From Isoetes taiwanensis (lineage: Eukaryota; Streptophyta; Lycopodiopsida; Isoetales; Isoetaceae), in the NCBI GenBank assembly GCA_021234155.1, contig JAJEKV010000068.1, forward strand, positions 1 to 64,000: 64,000 nucleotides of DNA. Direction: 5' to 3'. Position numbers and translations under genes: made by a program. The notes beneath the pieces were generated by a model. The model saw only the letters and a program-made list of their open reading frames with translations, was not told the DNA's origin and ran no database searches. Positions 22,760 to 34,122 of this stretch are shown here, piece by piece (position 1 is the first letter of the stretch; the number at the start of each line of letters is the position of its first letter).

Positions 22760-23850
22760 AAAGCCCCGACATGGCTAGGATCACCGAAAGCCGCTTTTAC
22801 ATTTGATCATGTTGTCCGTGAAACTATTACACAGAATCCTACCGCACGCTTTAGAGCAATACAAAAGGTGCGCAAACATACCGCTTCTACTCTTAACATT
22901 GTATTATTTTTCAAATTTTACACTTGATAAAGCAACTTATTGATGATTTCTTTTTACAGAGGACATATGGTTTTGCTTGCGTTACCCTTGGACTTTTCTG
23001 CTCCATTTTGGTAAGTCTTGGTTCTCATAAAGCTGAAACTATTCTCTTGAAGTAGAATTCCCTTTTATTTGCAACATCTGGCTTTAAGAGGTTGTATCTC
23101 ATAACTTCCAAAACATTTTATTTATTTAGGGCAATGTTGTGATAATTTTTGTAGCCTTTTGAAAGGTTGAAAAGTCTCTGCTTATGAATAAATCCTGAAA
23201 TTTATTTGCCAAGTTAACTGTCATTATATTATGTCATCTTTTGCAGCTAATGGTAGCCATAATATCATTTCTAAGATTATACCATTGTTATTAGTAAGCA
23301 ACATTGGTCTTCTTGAGGCCTTTGAAGTTTGTTGTTACGTATACGGTGGGGAATGCTTTTTAATGTGGCTGATTTGCAATGGTGGAGAATTGCATGTCAG
23401 GATATAATAGTTGCATGTTTGCTTATGGTTCAGGTGAGCATCTATTATTATATTACCAACTACAAAATTACATGTGTTCAACTAATTGATCCATCCCAAA
23501 TTGTGCCGTGTGATTGTTAGTGGAAAAAATCCACACCATGCTTGGAAATATGGGTGGCTTAGATAAAATGACAAACGGGGGATGACACCACAAGTTTTCG
23601 AGTATTTATTTTCAAGGATAAAGTAGGTGAGAGATGTATCAACAACTGCCAATCATTTTGCTCTCATCAATGAAATAGAATGAGGCTCACATCATTTACA
23701 CCATTTATGTGCAAGAAGAAGCGTGGGCACAAGAACATCTGAAATATATTTTTAAATGTTCAGTTTTGGAAATCTACAATGAATAAATAACTGACCTTCT
23801 AGAACGATATTCCACCAATCCACATGTATGATTAGAAGAATAAGGTCTTA
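22760..23850 (+). pseudogene. Kinesin motor gene fragment (Helitron copy 2)
   Basis: Same exon pieces as copy 1, cleaner. FTFDHVVRETITQNPTARF (about 22,797-22,855) ends at a donor AAG-GTGCGC (22,867/22,868). GGATATAATAGTTGCATG then TTTGCTTATGGTTCAG (to 23,433) encodes GYNSCMFAYGS and ends at donor GTGAGC. AGTGGAAAAAATCC then ATGCTTGGAAATATGGG (23,518-23,557) is the split P-loop SGKxxTMLGNMGG with a 1-base shift. GAAATCTACAATGAATAA (23,769-23,786) is EIYNE followed by a stop where kinesins have Gln. The gene is only partly captured: the switch regions and the rest of the motor are missing. Confidence 0.74.
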
Positions 23851-25329
23851 AAGCACCATCTAGGATGCCATGCTTGGCTTGATCCCTTCCGCTGCCTTTC
23901 TTCTGCTGGCTACCGCCCGATCCCCCTGAAGCTAGCTATGGCTGGAAGAGCAGCATATGATGTTTGCTGGCATCGCCGCGCCTCTCGCTGCATAATGACT
24001 AGATTGAGAAAGAAGGGCACTTTTATCTGTGCCATAACTCTTGCCAAGCATGTATGTCTCGGAGTTTTAGGGTGGTTTTGGATGTGTAACTAATCTTTGG
24101 TAGCATTCTGGATGTGCCGAAACTACAAGAAACTGCAAGTAACTCAGAGATCTTTGGCCTAATTTCTGCCTAATCCAGGGCTTCGTGCCAAACAATTGAT
24201 ATTTAAGCGAGCGACTTGCCATCACCATCGGTATTTCAACTCCTCCAACACAAGCACAACAGATGTTCAAAGACATCTTTTCTCTCATCTTTACGTGCCG
24301 TCTATTGTAGAGACAAGTCTGCATTGTAGAGACAAGTCTAAGTTCACTATTTAGAAAATAATACAAGCAGATGCAGATGCAGGTCTTAAACTCTTCTGAA
24401 AGCAGATATGATGACAAAGCAGGTTGTGGCTTTCTTTTCTCCATTCACTCAAAGGTACATACTTGCATTTGACCATTCTTAATCTCTACATTATTTCATA
24501 CGTTGTAGGCCTTTTGCAAAATGAATTTTTGTAGTAGATACTTTATGGACTAAAGAGACAACTTGGTTCGTCCCACCAATGAAGCTCTGCTATTCGGAAG
24601 GATATTATATAGTGCTTTCCTAAAAAGGTAAGTCTGGTTTAATATAATGCATCAAGGTTCAATTTCAAGCAAGCACATGATGAGATAGCTTGGTTGCAGG
24701 TTCCCAAGTCTCAAAAGGGAATACATCCACTACGTAGATCAGTACTGACCCAGGGCATGACAGGAAGGCAAACCAAAAGGGGACCTACAATTTTCAATTC
24801 CTGTTCAAAAATACGAAAATTCTTATTCTCGATTTTCCATGCTATAAGCCACAACTACAACTACAAGCCATGTTCTTTTCCAACTACAACTTTATACTTA
24901 AATAATTGTATTTCCATATCCTTTTTTAACAACTACAACGATAGTAAAGGATGTCAAACTACAACGATAGTAAAGGATGTAACTACGTGTGATGTGGATA
25001 AAAAGACAACCACATGAACAAGGTCACACTAAATAATGCAATATGTGCAATAAATGCAATGCCTTCAAAGGCTTACATGGGTGTTGTGCACATTCATACA
25101 CAAGCAACAAAAATGGAATAGACGTTTTGTAGCCAGAAGACATCCATATTCATATACAAGTAGCAAGAAAGAACACAATAGAAGGAAAAGTGACTATACG
25201 AGATTAGATACACAACATCAACAACTCATAAACATAGCCACTTGCAATCTACAGCTTCCCCAAATGATCCAATGACTGAGAAGTTATCATACGCAAATGC
25301 ACATTCTCAACATTTATAAGTTCCCATAT
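23851..25329. other. Helitron copy 2, 3' non-coding part
   Basis: No gene seen. Near-identical to 19,961-21,406, except for small indels and an extra TAGTGCTTTCCTAAAAAGG near 24,610. Confidence 0.7.
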
Positions 25330-25357
25330 GCCCAGCAACGCTGGGCACCGTTACTAG
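25330..25357 (+). repeat. Helitron 3' terminus, copy 2
   Basis: Hairpin GCCCAGC-AAC-GCTGGGC, ACCGTTA, CTAG, then T. Identical to copy 1. Confidence 0.88.
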
Positions 25358-25738
25358 TAAATTTGGACGCTCCAGATTTGATCAAGCCAATGGAGGAGAT
25401 GATGCCACATCATCAGATTCTTAAGATAGCTTGAGTTTTTTTTTGCTAGGGTTAGCGAGGGCGGCCATCGCACCTCGCTCATTACGAAAATCTTATGGAT
25501 TCTCCCTCTGCTATAATATTTATATGTTCATACAAATTCCCTGTTTTACACATTTAGAACTTTTGGTATGGATTTCCAAACTATAACATGCCCAGCGGAT
25601 CCTGGGTGGAGAAATCGTAATGCTAGATTAAAATTTCAACTAAGCAGCCAGAAGAGTGTCTGAATATCACCTTTACCAATGGGATCCGTGATATATACAA
25701 TGCAGGCTCATAATATTTTTAAATAATTCGTTTCAAAA
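25358..25738. other. Intergenic, no gene seen
   Basis: A mixed AT-rich stretch with a T-run near 25,436. No recognisable coding or repeat signal. Confidence 0.6.
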
Positions 25739-27335
25739 ATGATCCCTTGCAGTTGCAAGAGCTTAGCCCGAGTCTTCGATGTTGTTTTGGGAGTTGGAAG
25801 ATTTAGGAAAGAGCAACGTCTACCTGCAAATCCCCAAGAGAAGACTGTATCATGGTCCAATGTTAACTTGGAAGTGGAAAGAATTGCTGCAAAATTGAAA
25901 GAATGTGTGAGCGTATGGGCTTCGAAGGTAAATGCTTACATGATTACATCATTAAGTATGGCTTGATGGGTAATAGGTTTTCAAGACACCACCTTATAAA
26001 CATATATGGAAAATTTGGGGCTCTGCATGATGCCGACAAAATGTTTGATCTGATAAAAAAAAAGGGGGGACTTGGAACATCATGCTTTTTTCATATGTTC
26101 AACGTAGACACATCTTGAAGACGCTACCGCAGCCCCTTATAGAAGGCCGTAGATTGAGCAGATATATTAGCAATCTTGGCATGGATTTTGATGTGGTTGT
26201 GTGGAATGCTCTTTCTAACATGTGTGCCAAATGCGGGCAGCTTAAGTGTGCACAAGAATTGTTGATTCGGATGCCTCAAAGATGATTTAATATCTTGGAG
26301 CAAAGAGGTATTACGGTTCTAAAGCCCTTAAAAGAGCTCGATAGCTCCAAATCGAGGTTCTTTCCTTTCGTGGAGCTTGCCTATTGGATTAGTTGGTTAC
26401 TTCTTCAATCATCTCTTACATTTTTATGCAAGATATCCAAAACCTAACATTTTTCGTCTTTGCATTCTATGAATCAAGGCTTATGTAAGAGTAGCTCAAG
26501 ACTTCAAGGAGCATTTTCTCATATTCTAGGCAACCGTGATATACATTTAAAGGCATTGTCGAAACCGGAGAATAATAAAGGGCATTCATGGGAGATGCCT
26601 CTAAATTAGTTTATGTATGAGACAAGACGCCTTTGAATGGCGAGACATGTGTTTTTGAATGGCAAAATGAGGTCGAATGTGTTATTTCCGAACGGCTTGA
26701 CAAGATGTTCAAGATCCGCAATGATGATGATCTTTTCTTTGAAGCATTATATCACGATTTTGTTGAAGAAATATGGCATAGCATGATGGTGGCCATGTTT
26801 TCCAAAGATGATGGAGGGGTCTTCCTCGTGATTTCCGTGAATCAGTAATCCAACGCAGTAAAGATTGTAAAAAGTTGAATTTGGATGCCGATGTTTTATC
26901 TCGAAATTAAAAGGATAGACTGGTCGGTCGCATGGTAAAAATTTAGTTCCTAAATATGGCAACCAACCACGAAAAGTGCGCGGTAAATTTGAAAATTTTA
27001 GCTTCTTTCTTTCAAAGAAGAACATAGAAGCAACCCAACATTCATTGATACCTTTGTGTGAGCTGCATGAATATCTTAGAATTCCATATTGTGTGTCTAG
27101 ATGAAAACAATAAAGGAGAAACTTATTCTAGATTGAGATGAAAACATGTTATGTAGCTTAATCGATCTCGGGTTGTTTTTTTTTTGGTGCCGAGATTTTG
27201 AAGGAGATGGTGGATTCTAGGTGTGAACCGGATGAAGTGGCATTTACACACCATAGTCTTAGCATATAATAATGGAGCCATGGCAGATATGGCGGTGGTT
27301 CAGATAGAAAACTCATGGCACAAAGCTTTGTTTAT
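25739..27335 (+). pseudogene. Broken PPR gene, possible retrocopy
   Basis: PPR motifs are spread over three frames. AAKLKECV and GFEGKCLHDYIIKYGLMGNR lie at 25,888-25,980; HHLINIYGKFGALHDADKMF lies at 25,990-26,050; GRRLSRYISNLGMDFDVVVW, NALSNMCAKCGQLKCA and ELLIRMPQR lie at 26,143-26,285. A later piece at 27,185-27,260, EILKEMVDSRCEPDEVAFTH, also reads as PPR. The 900 bp between them have no PPR motif and may be an insertion. A 24-base A run lies downstream (27,505). No introns are seen, so an old processed copy is possible. It is clearly not functional as read. Confidence 0.72.
26290..27180. other. Stretch without recognised gene
   Basis: One open frame at 26,633-26,848 (71 codons, starting MNGETCVFEWQNEVECV) has no known domain. 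Near 26,917 GACTGGTCGGTCGCATGG resembles the start of the tRNA-like repeat of the macrosatellite, but is too degraded to call. Confidence 0.4.
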
Positions 27336-27504
27336 GGCGGGAAAAATTCGTAGTAGCACGTGAGGTAAAAAAAAGGTATGGCATTGATTCTCGCTAGGTA
27401 GTTTCGATCTTTTAAGAGCATCCATATGAATGCATTGCTTTTCTTTTTGCAGGTGTGCTCGACTTCATGGCATAGAGGCCCCTACTGCTTCCCACGCACA
27501 CAAT

Positions 27505-27528
27505 AAAAAAAAAAAAAAAAAAAAAAAA
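27505..27528 (+). repeat. A24 homopolymer
   Basis: Uninterrupted A run after CACACAAT. It could be the tail of a retroposed sequence lying to its left. Confidence 0.8.
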
Positions 27529-28694
27529 TCGGAATAACCTGGTTTGTGTTGATAGCTTGCGGGACATGTCCGATTTACGCAAGGTATATTAGTATTTCTT
27601 GATTTCCAATTTGATATTTGAGTTTCAATGACGCCTTTGCATCAAACGTTTGGTATATCATAACACGATGTACATTCTACATTTGGTTCTCGCAAGCTTT
27701 TTCGTGATAGAGTCGAGATTTATATAAGGTTAGAACTAGAGAAATAAAAAATGATATATATGTAACTATGACCTTGCATGTTACCGCAAAGATGGTTAAG
27801 AGTTTCAGGAAGCTTTTCAATAGGGCCTCTTATACCAAAGTCTAGGTAGGATCTTCCATTAGAGGTAATTTGACATCTCATTTTGTCCCATTAAGGGATG
27901 CTTAAAAAGCCACATCAGCTTTTTAAACTGACCAATAAGAGAATAGAATAGAATAGAATATGATTTTATCGTCCACGGAGACCAACGGGCCTATGGGACC
28001 CAAGTACAAAGAGAGAGCAGCAGGCGTATTACTACCAGGATTAAAAAACCCCCGCCCCAAAGGGTTTTCGGGGGAAAAACCTTAGTAGCAATAAGGATGC
28101 TGACATACTGCACAGTTATATACATAATCACAAGTACAGCTGAGGTTAATGTCGAACAGGGGGGCATAACTGAGTCCGCGTATCCATTACCTCCAGGAGG
28201 TACGATCCTAACAAGCCTACAGAGGCCGTGCTCAGTAGCTCATGCAAGGCCTAATGGGGCACAACTAACCGAGCATACCGAGCCCGGATATGCTCGTATG
28301 AGAAGAGCTCCAGTGTATTTTATTCCAGTATTATGTGGCAGCAGTAATTAATGCAGTTCTAACTAACTTTTGCAATGTCATTTTTCTACTATAACTTTTG
28401 ATCAAAAACTCCGATTTGAACACTATTTGTGGCAATGGATTCGTCTCCTCAAGATCTTTCTAATGACAACCCATTGTTATATCTTTTGGGATGTAAATAT
28501 ATAAGAAAAGAGCAATAAACCATATTTTTTAAGGTTAACACATATGGCTTGTATTGAAATACATCATAACCATATATCACTTGAAAGATCTTTTCATTCT
28601 ACATCTAATGCAACAAACGCCGCAGCATTTTCATGTGTAGATCAAAAGTTATAGGGAAAAAATGACAGCAATGAAGTTGTTAATGCTGCATTAA
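27529..28694. other. Intergenic, TE-like remnants
   Basis: No gene seen. 28,035-28,090 has CCCCGCCCCAAAGGG and TTTTCGGGGGAAAAACC, an imperfect inverted pair (CCC...GGGTTTTCGGGGG) of a kind often seen near plant LTR ends; I cannot find a partner LTR. A GAATA run occurs at 27,940-27,960. Confidence 0.4.
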
Positions 28695-29030
28695 TTGCAG
28701 TTTGATGTAGAGTACTCATTCTATTGGAGGATTCTTATGGGGATAAAAGGAGATCTCAAATTACCTCTAATGCTTCCATTCCTTTCAACAAAGGCCCGAG
28801 TAATTTTGAAATATTTGCACATTTATCCGGGCCGTGTTGCAGTGTTATTTGGATTTGTTACCTTAGTTGCTGGCATGTCATTCTTGGCGCACATTTATGG
28901 CGCAGACAATTAAGAGGGTACCAATGGGCACTTTGTTTGCTTTTATTATTGTTAGTTACTACAATTGGTTATGTTGAGTTGCGAGGTATTGGAAAAATGG
29001 GAAAAAGTATAGAGATGACATAGTTCAAAT
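28695..29030 (+). pseudogene. Membrane protein fragment, possibly cytochrome b561-like
   Basis: Two overlapping frames together read as two transmembrane helices. IYPGRVAVLFGFVTLVAGMS (28,824-28,883) precedes FLAHIYGAD and a stop. The continuation in another frame is GYQWALCLLLLLLVTTIGYV (28,918-28,977), then E-RGIGK. The pattern of an R-x-helix after a His-containing loop, then a second helix ending near Glu, recalls the last helices of plant cytochrome b561/DOMON proteins. The similarity is weak and from memory. It sits upstream of a Helitron 3' end (30,343), so it could be another captured piece. Confidence 0.3.
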
Positions 29031-30315
29031 TTTAAACAAAGGACAAATCTAAGATGATTCAAAGAAAGTTTATTGTCAACCTGGACAAGGTCGGGAGAGA
29101 CTATCTATCTCGCGTGGAACATAGGTTCAGGAGAGCACTTCATTAACCTGTTTATATTAGAATATGCCTAGAGTTGCCTCTCAGATAAAATTCTTTTCAT
29201 TACATTACGAAATTCTTTTTGGCTTGGGCAAAGATAAAGCCAATGTGAATAAGGAAATTTGAGGCCGGTTTCTATGGCGTTCAATGTCTATGGTTGCCTA
29301 AACTATGGTCAACGTCCGGCCTAACATTTAATGTGGTCAATCCATTGACGATACACACTATAGAGATATTCAAATGTTTGTGCCCATACATTTCAAAAAG
29401 AGATGTCAGAACCAATGGGTGTAGCTTCACCCCATTTCCTTTATATGCGCATCTTGGTGTTGAATGGATTGTAACAATCGGTGGAGCATTTACTATATTT
29501 GGACCACATTTAGCAAAGACAAGTGCATAATAATCCTATTCAATTGAGGTGATATCTTTTTTTCGGGTTAAGATTATGCCTGCATTTGTTGTGTCATGAT
29601 TAGCTTTTGAGTTTGGCATGTGTTTTGAGTCAAAATTGTTGTTGTTATCATAGATGGACATCCCAGTTCCTTTGTGGGCTCTTTTATGTTATCTCTATGG
29701 GTCTTGCTAGCCAACAAAAACTCTTTAAAGACAAAGAACCAACATAATGTCTTATATATTAAACACTAAAGGCTAAATGCACAACCAACCTAGGGCACAA
29801 GAGAAAAACATTATCTAGGCCAAATGCATACAATATCATGTATACTATGAATAGTCTTTTTTCATTGACAAGTTCCAAACTTAGCCCAGCAAGGACAGGT
29901 TCTAAACTTAGGCCAACAAGGCTGAGCTTCATTTTCTATACAAAACTAATGTTTTTGAAAGTCCAAAAGACCTTTATGCTTAGCATGCCACTACAATGTA
30001 ATAGAATAATATATATACAATAATGCTTGGCCGCATGTAAAACTTATGACATTTCGTAAACAAATTATGCATATCATTATACAAAACCAAATACATTCTT
30101 TGAACACAATCAACCAATAGATTCTTGGAACAAAACCAACCAAATTGTCATGGGCACTATGCTAAACAATAAAAGCAAACTTTAAAGTCTTGGATGAAGT
30201 AAAATGGCACAAAATCCGCTAACACCAACATAAAGGGAAGAACGGAGGAGTTGCAATAGCTGGAGAAACAACTTAGTATCATTGTTGCCTTATCATTGAC
30301 AAATTTCCAACTTAT
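29031..30315. other. AT-rich stretch leading to a Helitron end
   Basis: No gene seen. 29,865-29,935 holds two degraded relatives of the Helitron terminus (TTAGCCCAGCAAGGACAGG, then TTAGGCCAACAAGGCTGAG), preceded by TCATTGACAAGTTCCAAAC as at the true terminus (30,290-30,312). Confidence 0.5.
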
Positions 30316-30343
30316 GCCCAGCAACGCTGGGCACCGTTACTAG
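30316..30343 (+). repeat. Helitron 3' terminus, copy 3
   Basis: Hairpin GCCCAGC-AAC-GCTGGGC (30,316-30,332), ACCGTTA, CTAG, then T. Same family as copies 1 and 2. The internal sequence differs, so this is a separate element whose 5' end I cannot place. Confidence 0.85.
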
Positions 30344-30654
30344 TACATTCTATCTTACCATTAATTTTGCAATAATTACCTACACCTAAGCTATACTTAC
30401 AACCTATTTTTGGCTGCACTTACAACATATATTTGTCCATTTAATGGTTTTTTGGTATTTCTTAATGTTCCCTTTAATCTATTCTCAAAATTACTTTGTC
30501 CTTTTTTCGAATTAATATTAAGACATTTAACTTTATATAGGTGAAGCGTGTGGATCCTAAAAAGGGTAAAAATGTAATACCTATCCCCCCAAGATGTTTC
30601 AACATTGTTACCACATGTTCTTATCACATTGTTACCCCATTGTAAACATTGTTC

Positions 30655-32010
30655 TTGTAGGTCAATGGTGTGGACCACCCAAAGGGTGTTGAGGCTGAGA
30701 CTACTAAGCAAATTATCCTCTACAGTAGGTTGGATTGGAAGAATAAGAAGGTGAAAGTGAAGCACCAATGCAATAAGGAGCTAGTAGGTGAAGGAACTAT
30801 CATACTAGCTGATCCTATCCAAGCTGTCAATGATGAAAGGTTAGGAGAGGATAAAGTGGGTGTGGCCATAACAAGTTTAGAAGAAAAATGGAAGGAAAAA
30901 GGGTCAAATCACCAGGATTGCACTGCTTGTATTAAACAATTGAAGGTTCCATGCATCATGCCATGGCCTATAGCCTGCATTGAGTTTATAGGAGAATTCC
31001 TTTTACCAGAGCCAGAGGTTGTGGATGACATTAATTTTCTTAATGCACCTCCAATAGCTACCAGGACCACATTTTCAGAGAAGAGGGCACACTCAGTGGT
31101 GAAACATTATCCTAGCAAGAGGTCCAAGTCAACTAGTGATTGTTCACGTGAAGCTCTGACTAAGGTAAGGGGAATGGAATGTTGTTGGGCTAATTGTGTT
31201 CAGAAGTTTGAAATTGATGAATTGGTGGAAGCAAGAGCCACCTTCCAAGAGTATACTTGTGATAAGAAGAGGACTTACATGTACTCCATTCATGAGCTTG
31301 CACTTCAAGATGAAAATTTTCTAAAGAAAAAAAAATATCCACTGCTAGGGACATGGATATGTAAAGTTGCATGGATACATATTCATGGCATTCCAATTTC
31401 ATCTTGGCAAAATTGGCAAGCAAGTCATGCAAAGGGGAGTAAAATTGCATTACATGGAAATAATGGCATGTTGAGGCCAACTTCTAGGATCCTGGCTGCT
31501 AGGGAGGTTTTTGAAAAATATGTTGAATTCAATGCTGAGATTATGCCACATAAAAGTAAGAAAGATCAACAGGGAAAAATAGTTGTCGAGAAGAGATTGC
31601 CATCCCATTATACCCAGAAGAGCATATTGGAGGAAGTGAATGCTTTGCTTCGAGAACTACAGGTACCTGCAATATCTCAACCCAGCTTCAGTAGACTATG
31701 GAGCAAGCACTTCAAGCATGTCACTATAGACACTTCGAACAACTTTGCAAAGTGCAACTTGTGTGCTAAGTTGAAAGAGATTCTGGATAAGACGAAAGAG
31801 ATTCTGGATAAGACCAAACAACCAAGCCAAAGGGCTAAGATAAGGGAGCAAATGAAAGATCACATGACAGACCAACTATCATGTAGATCCACTTATTGGA
31901 TGTGGAGAACATTATCATGTTTGGAATTCAATAACTATGTTTGTATTATACATGACAAAATGGATCAATCGAAGACTTGTTTGCCACAGTATAGTTACAT
32001 ACCCAAGTAA
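30655..32010 (+). pseudogene. N-terminal part of DUF7869-like protein gene
   Basis: A long open frame starts at ATG 30,670, just after TTGTAG-GTCAAT, which could be a splice acceptor. It has a Lys-rich first third, then CHARGED segments. A possible zinc-binding stretch CNLCAKLKEILDK lies at about 31,756-31,794, with a duplicated KEILDKTK. The frame ends at 32,010. The next frame starts 18 bases later and carries the diagnostic C-terminal motifs, so this is one gene with a break. In the family, a DNxxxQNKN / GHTHxDxD core of likely nuclease fold follows a Cys-rich region. Its function is not established; a transposon origin is my inference. Confidence 0.5.
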
Positions 32011-32028
32011 ATCAATAGAGCTTATCCT

Positions 32029-32770
32029 TTGCAAGTCTCTCTGACAGGTGCAATAGTGCATGGCTCGGTGCCAATTTATTATGGCCATTTTAGTTTGCAA
32101 TTTTGGAGTGATGGTCCTGATTTTCATATTGGAAGTGTGATGAGGTGCTTGAGAAACTATGAGAGTGGTTATTCTGGTGACCTCCACAACCCTGAAGGTG
32201 GTAGCCAACCACTCTTCAGTGCACTGTTGGATAGAAAGCCTAATAATTTAGAGAAGTTTACTAAGGCAAGGTTTAGGAAGTCAGGTGCTTCTGAACATGT
32301 TGGAGCCTCAAGTTCACGTCCCCAACCTCGAGATCTATCACCAAGGTTCCTCCTCCAACTTGACAATTGTGCTGGACAGAATAAAAACAGGTATATGTTC
32401 TCATTCCTATCTTATTTAACAGCTATGGGTATCTTTGAAAGAGTGAATTTAGGGTTCTTAATGCCTGGACATACTCATGAGGATGTGGATGCATTATTTG
32501 GGAAGTATAGTGCGAATTGAAATCTCAAACTGTGACCAATCTTCCTAGACTAATGGAAGTTCTTAGTGAATGCATTTCACCTTCTCCTATAGGGTTGATC
32601 ATACAAGAGGTGCCTGATTGGAAGAATTTTATCGAAGGTTATGCTCTTGATATGGAAGGTCAATCTAGACATTTTCAGTACACTTTCTGGGTCATGGGAA
32701 ATAAGCCAATCATGCAATGGAAGATGAGACCTTCGGATGATAAATGGAGGCCGATTATATGATACGAAGA
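32029..32770 (+). pseudogene. DUF7869-like core domain
   Basis: The frame 32,029-32,520 contains LLQLDNCAGQNKNRYMFSFL at 32,350-32,409 and LGFLMPGHTHEDVDALFGKY at 32,449-32,508. These are the two signature blocks of the DUF7869 family, with Asp, Asn and His/Asp residues in place. A stop at 32,518 is followed in another frame (32,523-32,760) by VPDWKNFIEGY, HFQYTFWVMG and MQWKMRPSDDKWRP, which fits the family's C-terminal strand region. It reads on weakly to 32,895. Stops and shifts make it a pseudogene as sequenced. Confidence 0.6.
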
Positions 32771-33039
32771 TGAAAATGGTAAACCTAAGATTCCAAGGGT
32801 CAACCAAAAGCTCTTAAGCCTTTTGCGAGGTGGATTCATTGCAAAGCACATTGGGCGGCATTTCCTCCAATACATCAAGTATTGGAAAAATAACCCATGA
32901 TACCAATCTTGCATTGATAGATTATTGGACACAATGTACATGGATTATTGGGACAAGTAGACACATCCTCCGATGAATTGAAAGATGGATGGCTACCTAA
33001 GACTAGGTGGAGAGACTTGATAACACATGAGGAAGCGAT

Positions 33040-33288
33040 GATGTGGTTAGTAGTATTCGCAAAGTCGATGGCTCCTCCAAATTTCTTTTTGTCTATGTTG
33101 GTCCTAGGAAAGGAAGGCCTAAATATCTCGGGCTGGAGGATTATGATCCCAAAGATGACGCTTTGCCATCAATTTGCACTTATAGTACTAGAGCGCAAAG
33201 AGATATACCACAAAACCTGGGTTACACCATCTCGGAGGTTTGCAAAGAAGTAGGTGACCGCAATGTGAACAAAGTTCGTGTGGAGTGA
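33040..33288 (+). pseudogene. 3' remnant next to DUF7869-like gene
   Basis: Frame with YLGLEDYDPKDDALPSICTY (about 33,120-33,180), no known domain. It may be the C-terminal tail of the same gene after further breaks. Confidence 0.3.
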
Positions 33289-34017
33289 TGGTGTCCAGTG
33301 CACCAGTTAAATGCAGTGGCAGAGGAAGCATGGAATAATTTAAAGGCTAAACTTAGCTATTTGGCGATTTTTTAGCACATTTTAAAAAAAATTTGGCTAA
33401 AGTAAATGGAAAAAACTTGGGAAAAAAAATAATAATTTTAGCTTAGCTTTTTTCGGGACTGCACCAACCCTGGAGCTCTTTAGCCAAATGCTAGAAAGTA
33501 CGAAAGTGAAATCTTGTATTGTTTAGCTAAACCATAGAAACTTTTAGAATGAATTTCGGGTCAGTTTAGCTAATATCATTCTAGTTTATCTTATATTATA
33601 AAGTTTTAGTGTATGTCGTGCATAAAACCCTAAAAATTTCGACGGCCCAGATTTTGAGTTAAAGGATTAACGGTCGAGATGCCTATGATATTTTTTCATC
33701 TTCTCGCTTTGGCGATTTAGGGTTTCCTCGGCTATGGCGGATCTGCGGATCTGCTCATGAGAGATCCGGATCTGGTGCTATTGATTTGTGGGTTTATTTC
33801 ACCCCTCTGGATTGAATGGCCAAGAAAGCATCGAGTTCTAGGGTTCCACCTCGAGAGTGAAACAGAGGGAAAGGACCAAATGGCCGAGACGGCATCGAAT
33901 TCTAAGGTTCCCAGTTTCGCATGGGGTTGATATGGCTTGCCACAGGGTAACGAATTATAGCTATGGCGGCTTGCTGTGATGAAGGCGGTTGGACCAGGCT
34001 TCTGCAAGGAAGCGGCC
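33289..34017. other. AT-rich non-coding stretch with short repeats
   Basis: The motif family CCATAGAAACTTTTAGAAT / GTTTAGCTAA (33,480-33,605) recurs at 42,490-42,640. No gene is seen. CGGCCCAGATTTTG with ACGGTCGAGATG (33,642-33,682) resembles 21,484-21,520. Confidence 0.5.
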
Positions 34018-34122
34018 ATGGCTGCCTCTACAGAAAAATCTGGCTTTGCTCCAGCAACAATTGGTCGCTTTGGATTTGAACAAAAGATTCAACTATTTAG
34101 TCCCCTGATAAGGAAGGCTCAG
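34018..34122 (+). CDS. Candidate first exon, 35 codons
   Basis: ATG in a strong plant start context (GCGGCCATGGCTGCC). The peptide begins MAASTEKSGFAPATIGRFGF and ends IRKAQ at a CAG-GTAGAAA donor-like site (34,122/34,123). Its length (105 nt, phase 0) equals that of the exon repeated at 35,855, 37,686 and 39,542. The open frame in fact runs from 33,976 to 34,473, so splicing here is only an inference. I do not recognise the protein. The Ala/Ser-rich start would suit an organellar transit peptide. Confidence 0.35.

Larger units (their letters stand above)
21911..25357 (+). mobile_element. Helitron-type element, copy 2
   Basis: Collinear with copy 1 (offset 3,886 at the left, 3,923 at the right) and ending in the same hairpin and CTAG (25,330-25,357), followed by T. 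It carries the same PPR and kinesin pieces. The 5' end is not defined; it could reach back to about 21,436. Two adjacent copies in the same orientation fit either tandem Helitron insertion or a local duplication. Confidence 0.75.

Noticed and set aside
28022-28360. LTR of another retrotransposon
   Set aside because: The CCC/GGGTTTTCGGGGG inverted pair is suggestive, but no second copy, primer site or coding region was found in the window.
33040-33290. Separate intact gene after the DUF7869-like part
   Set aside because: No start, no domain, and it continues the decayed gene to its left.
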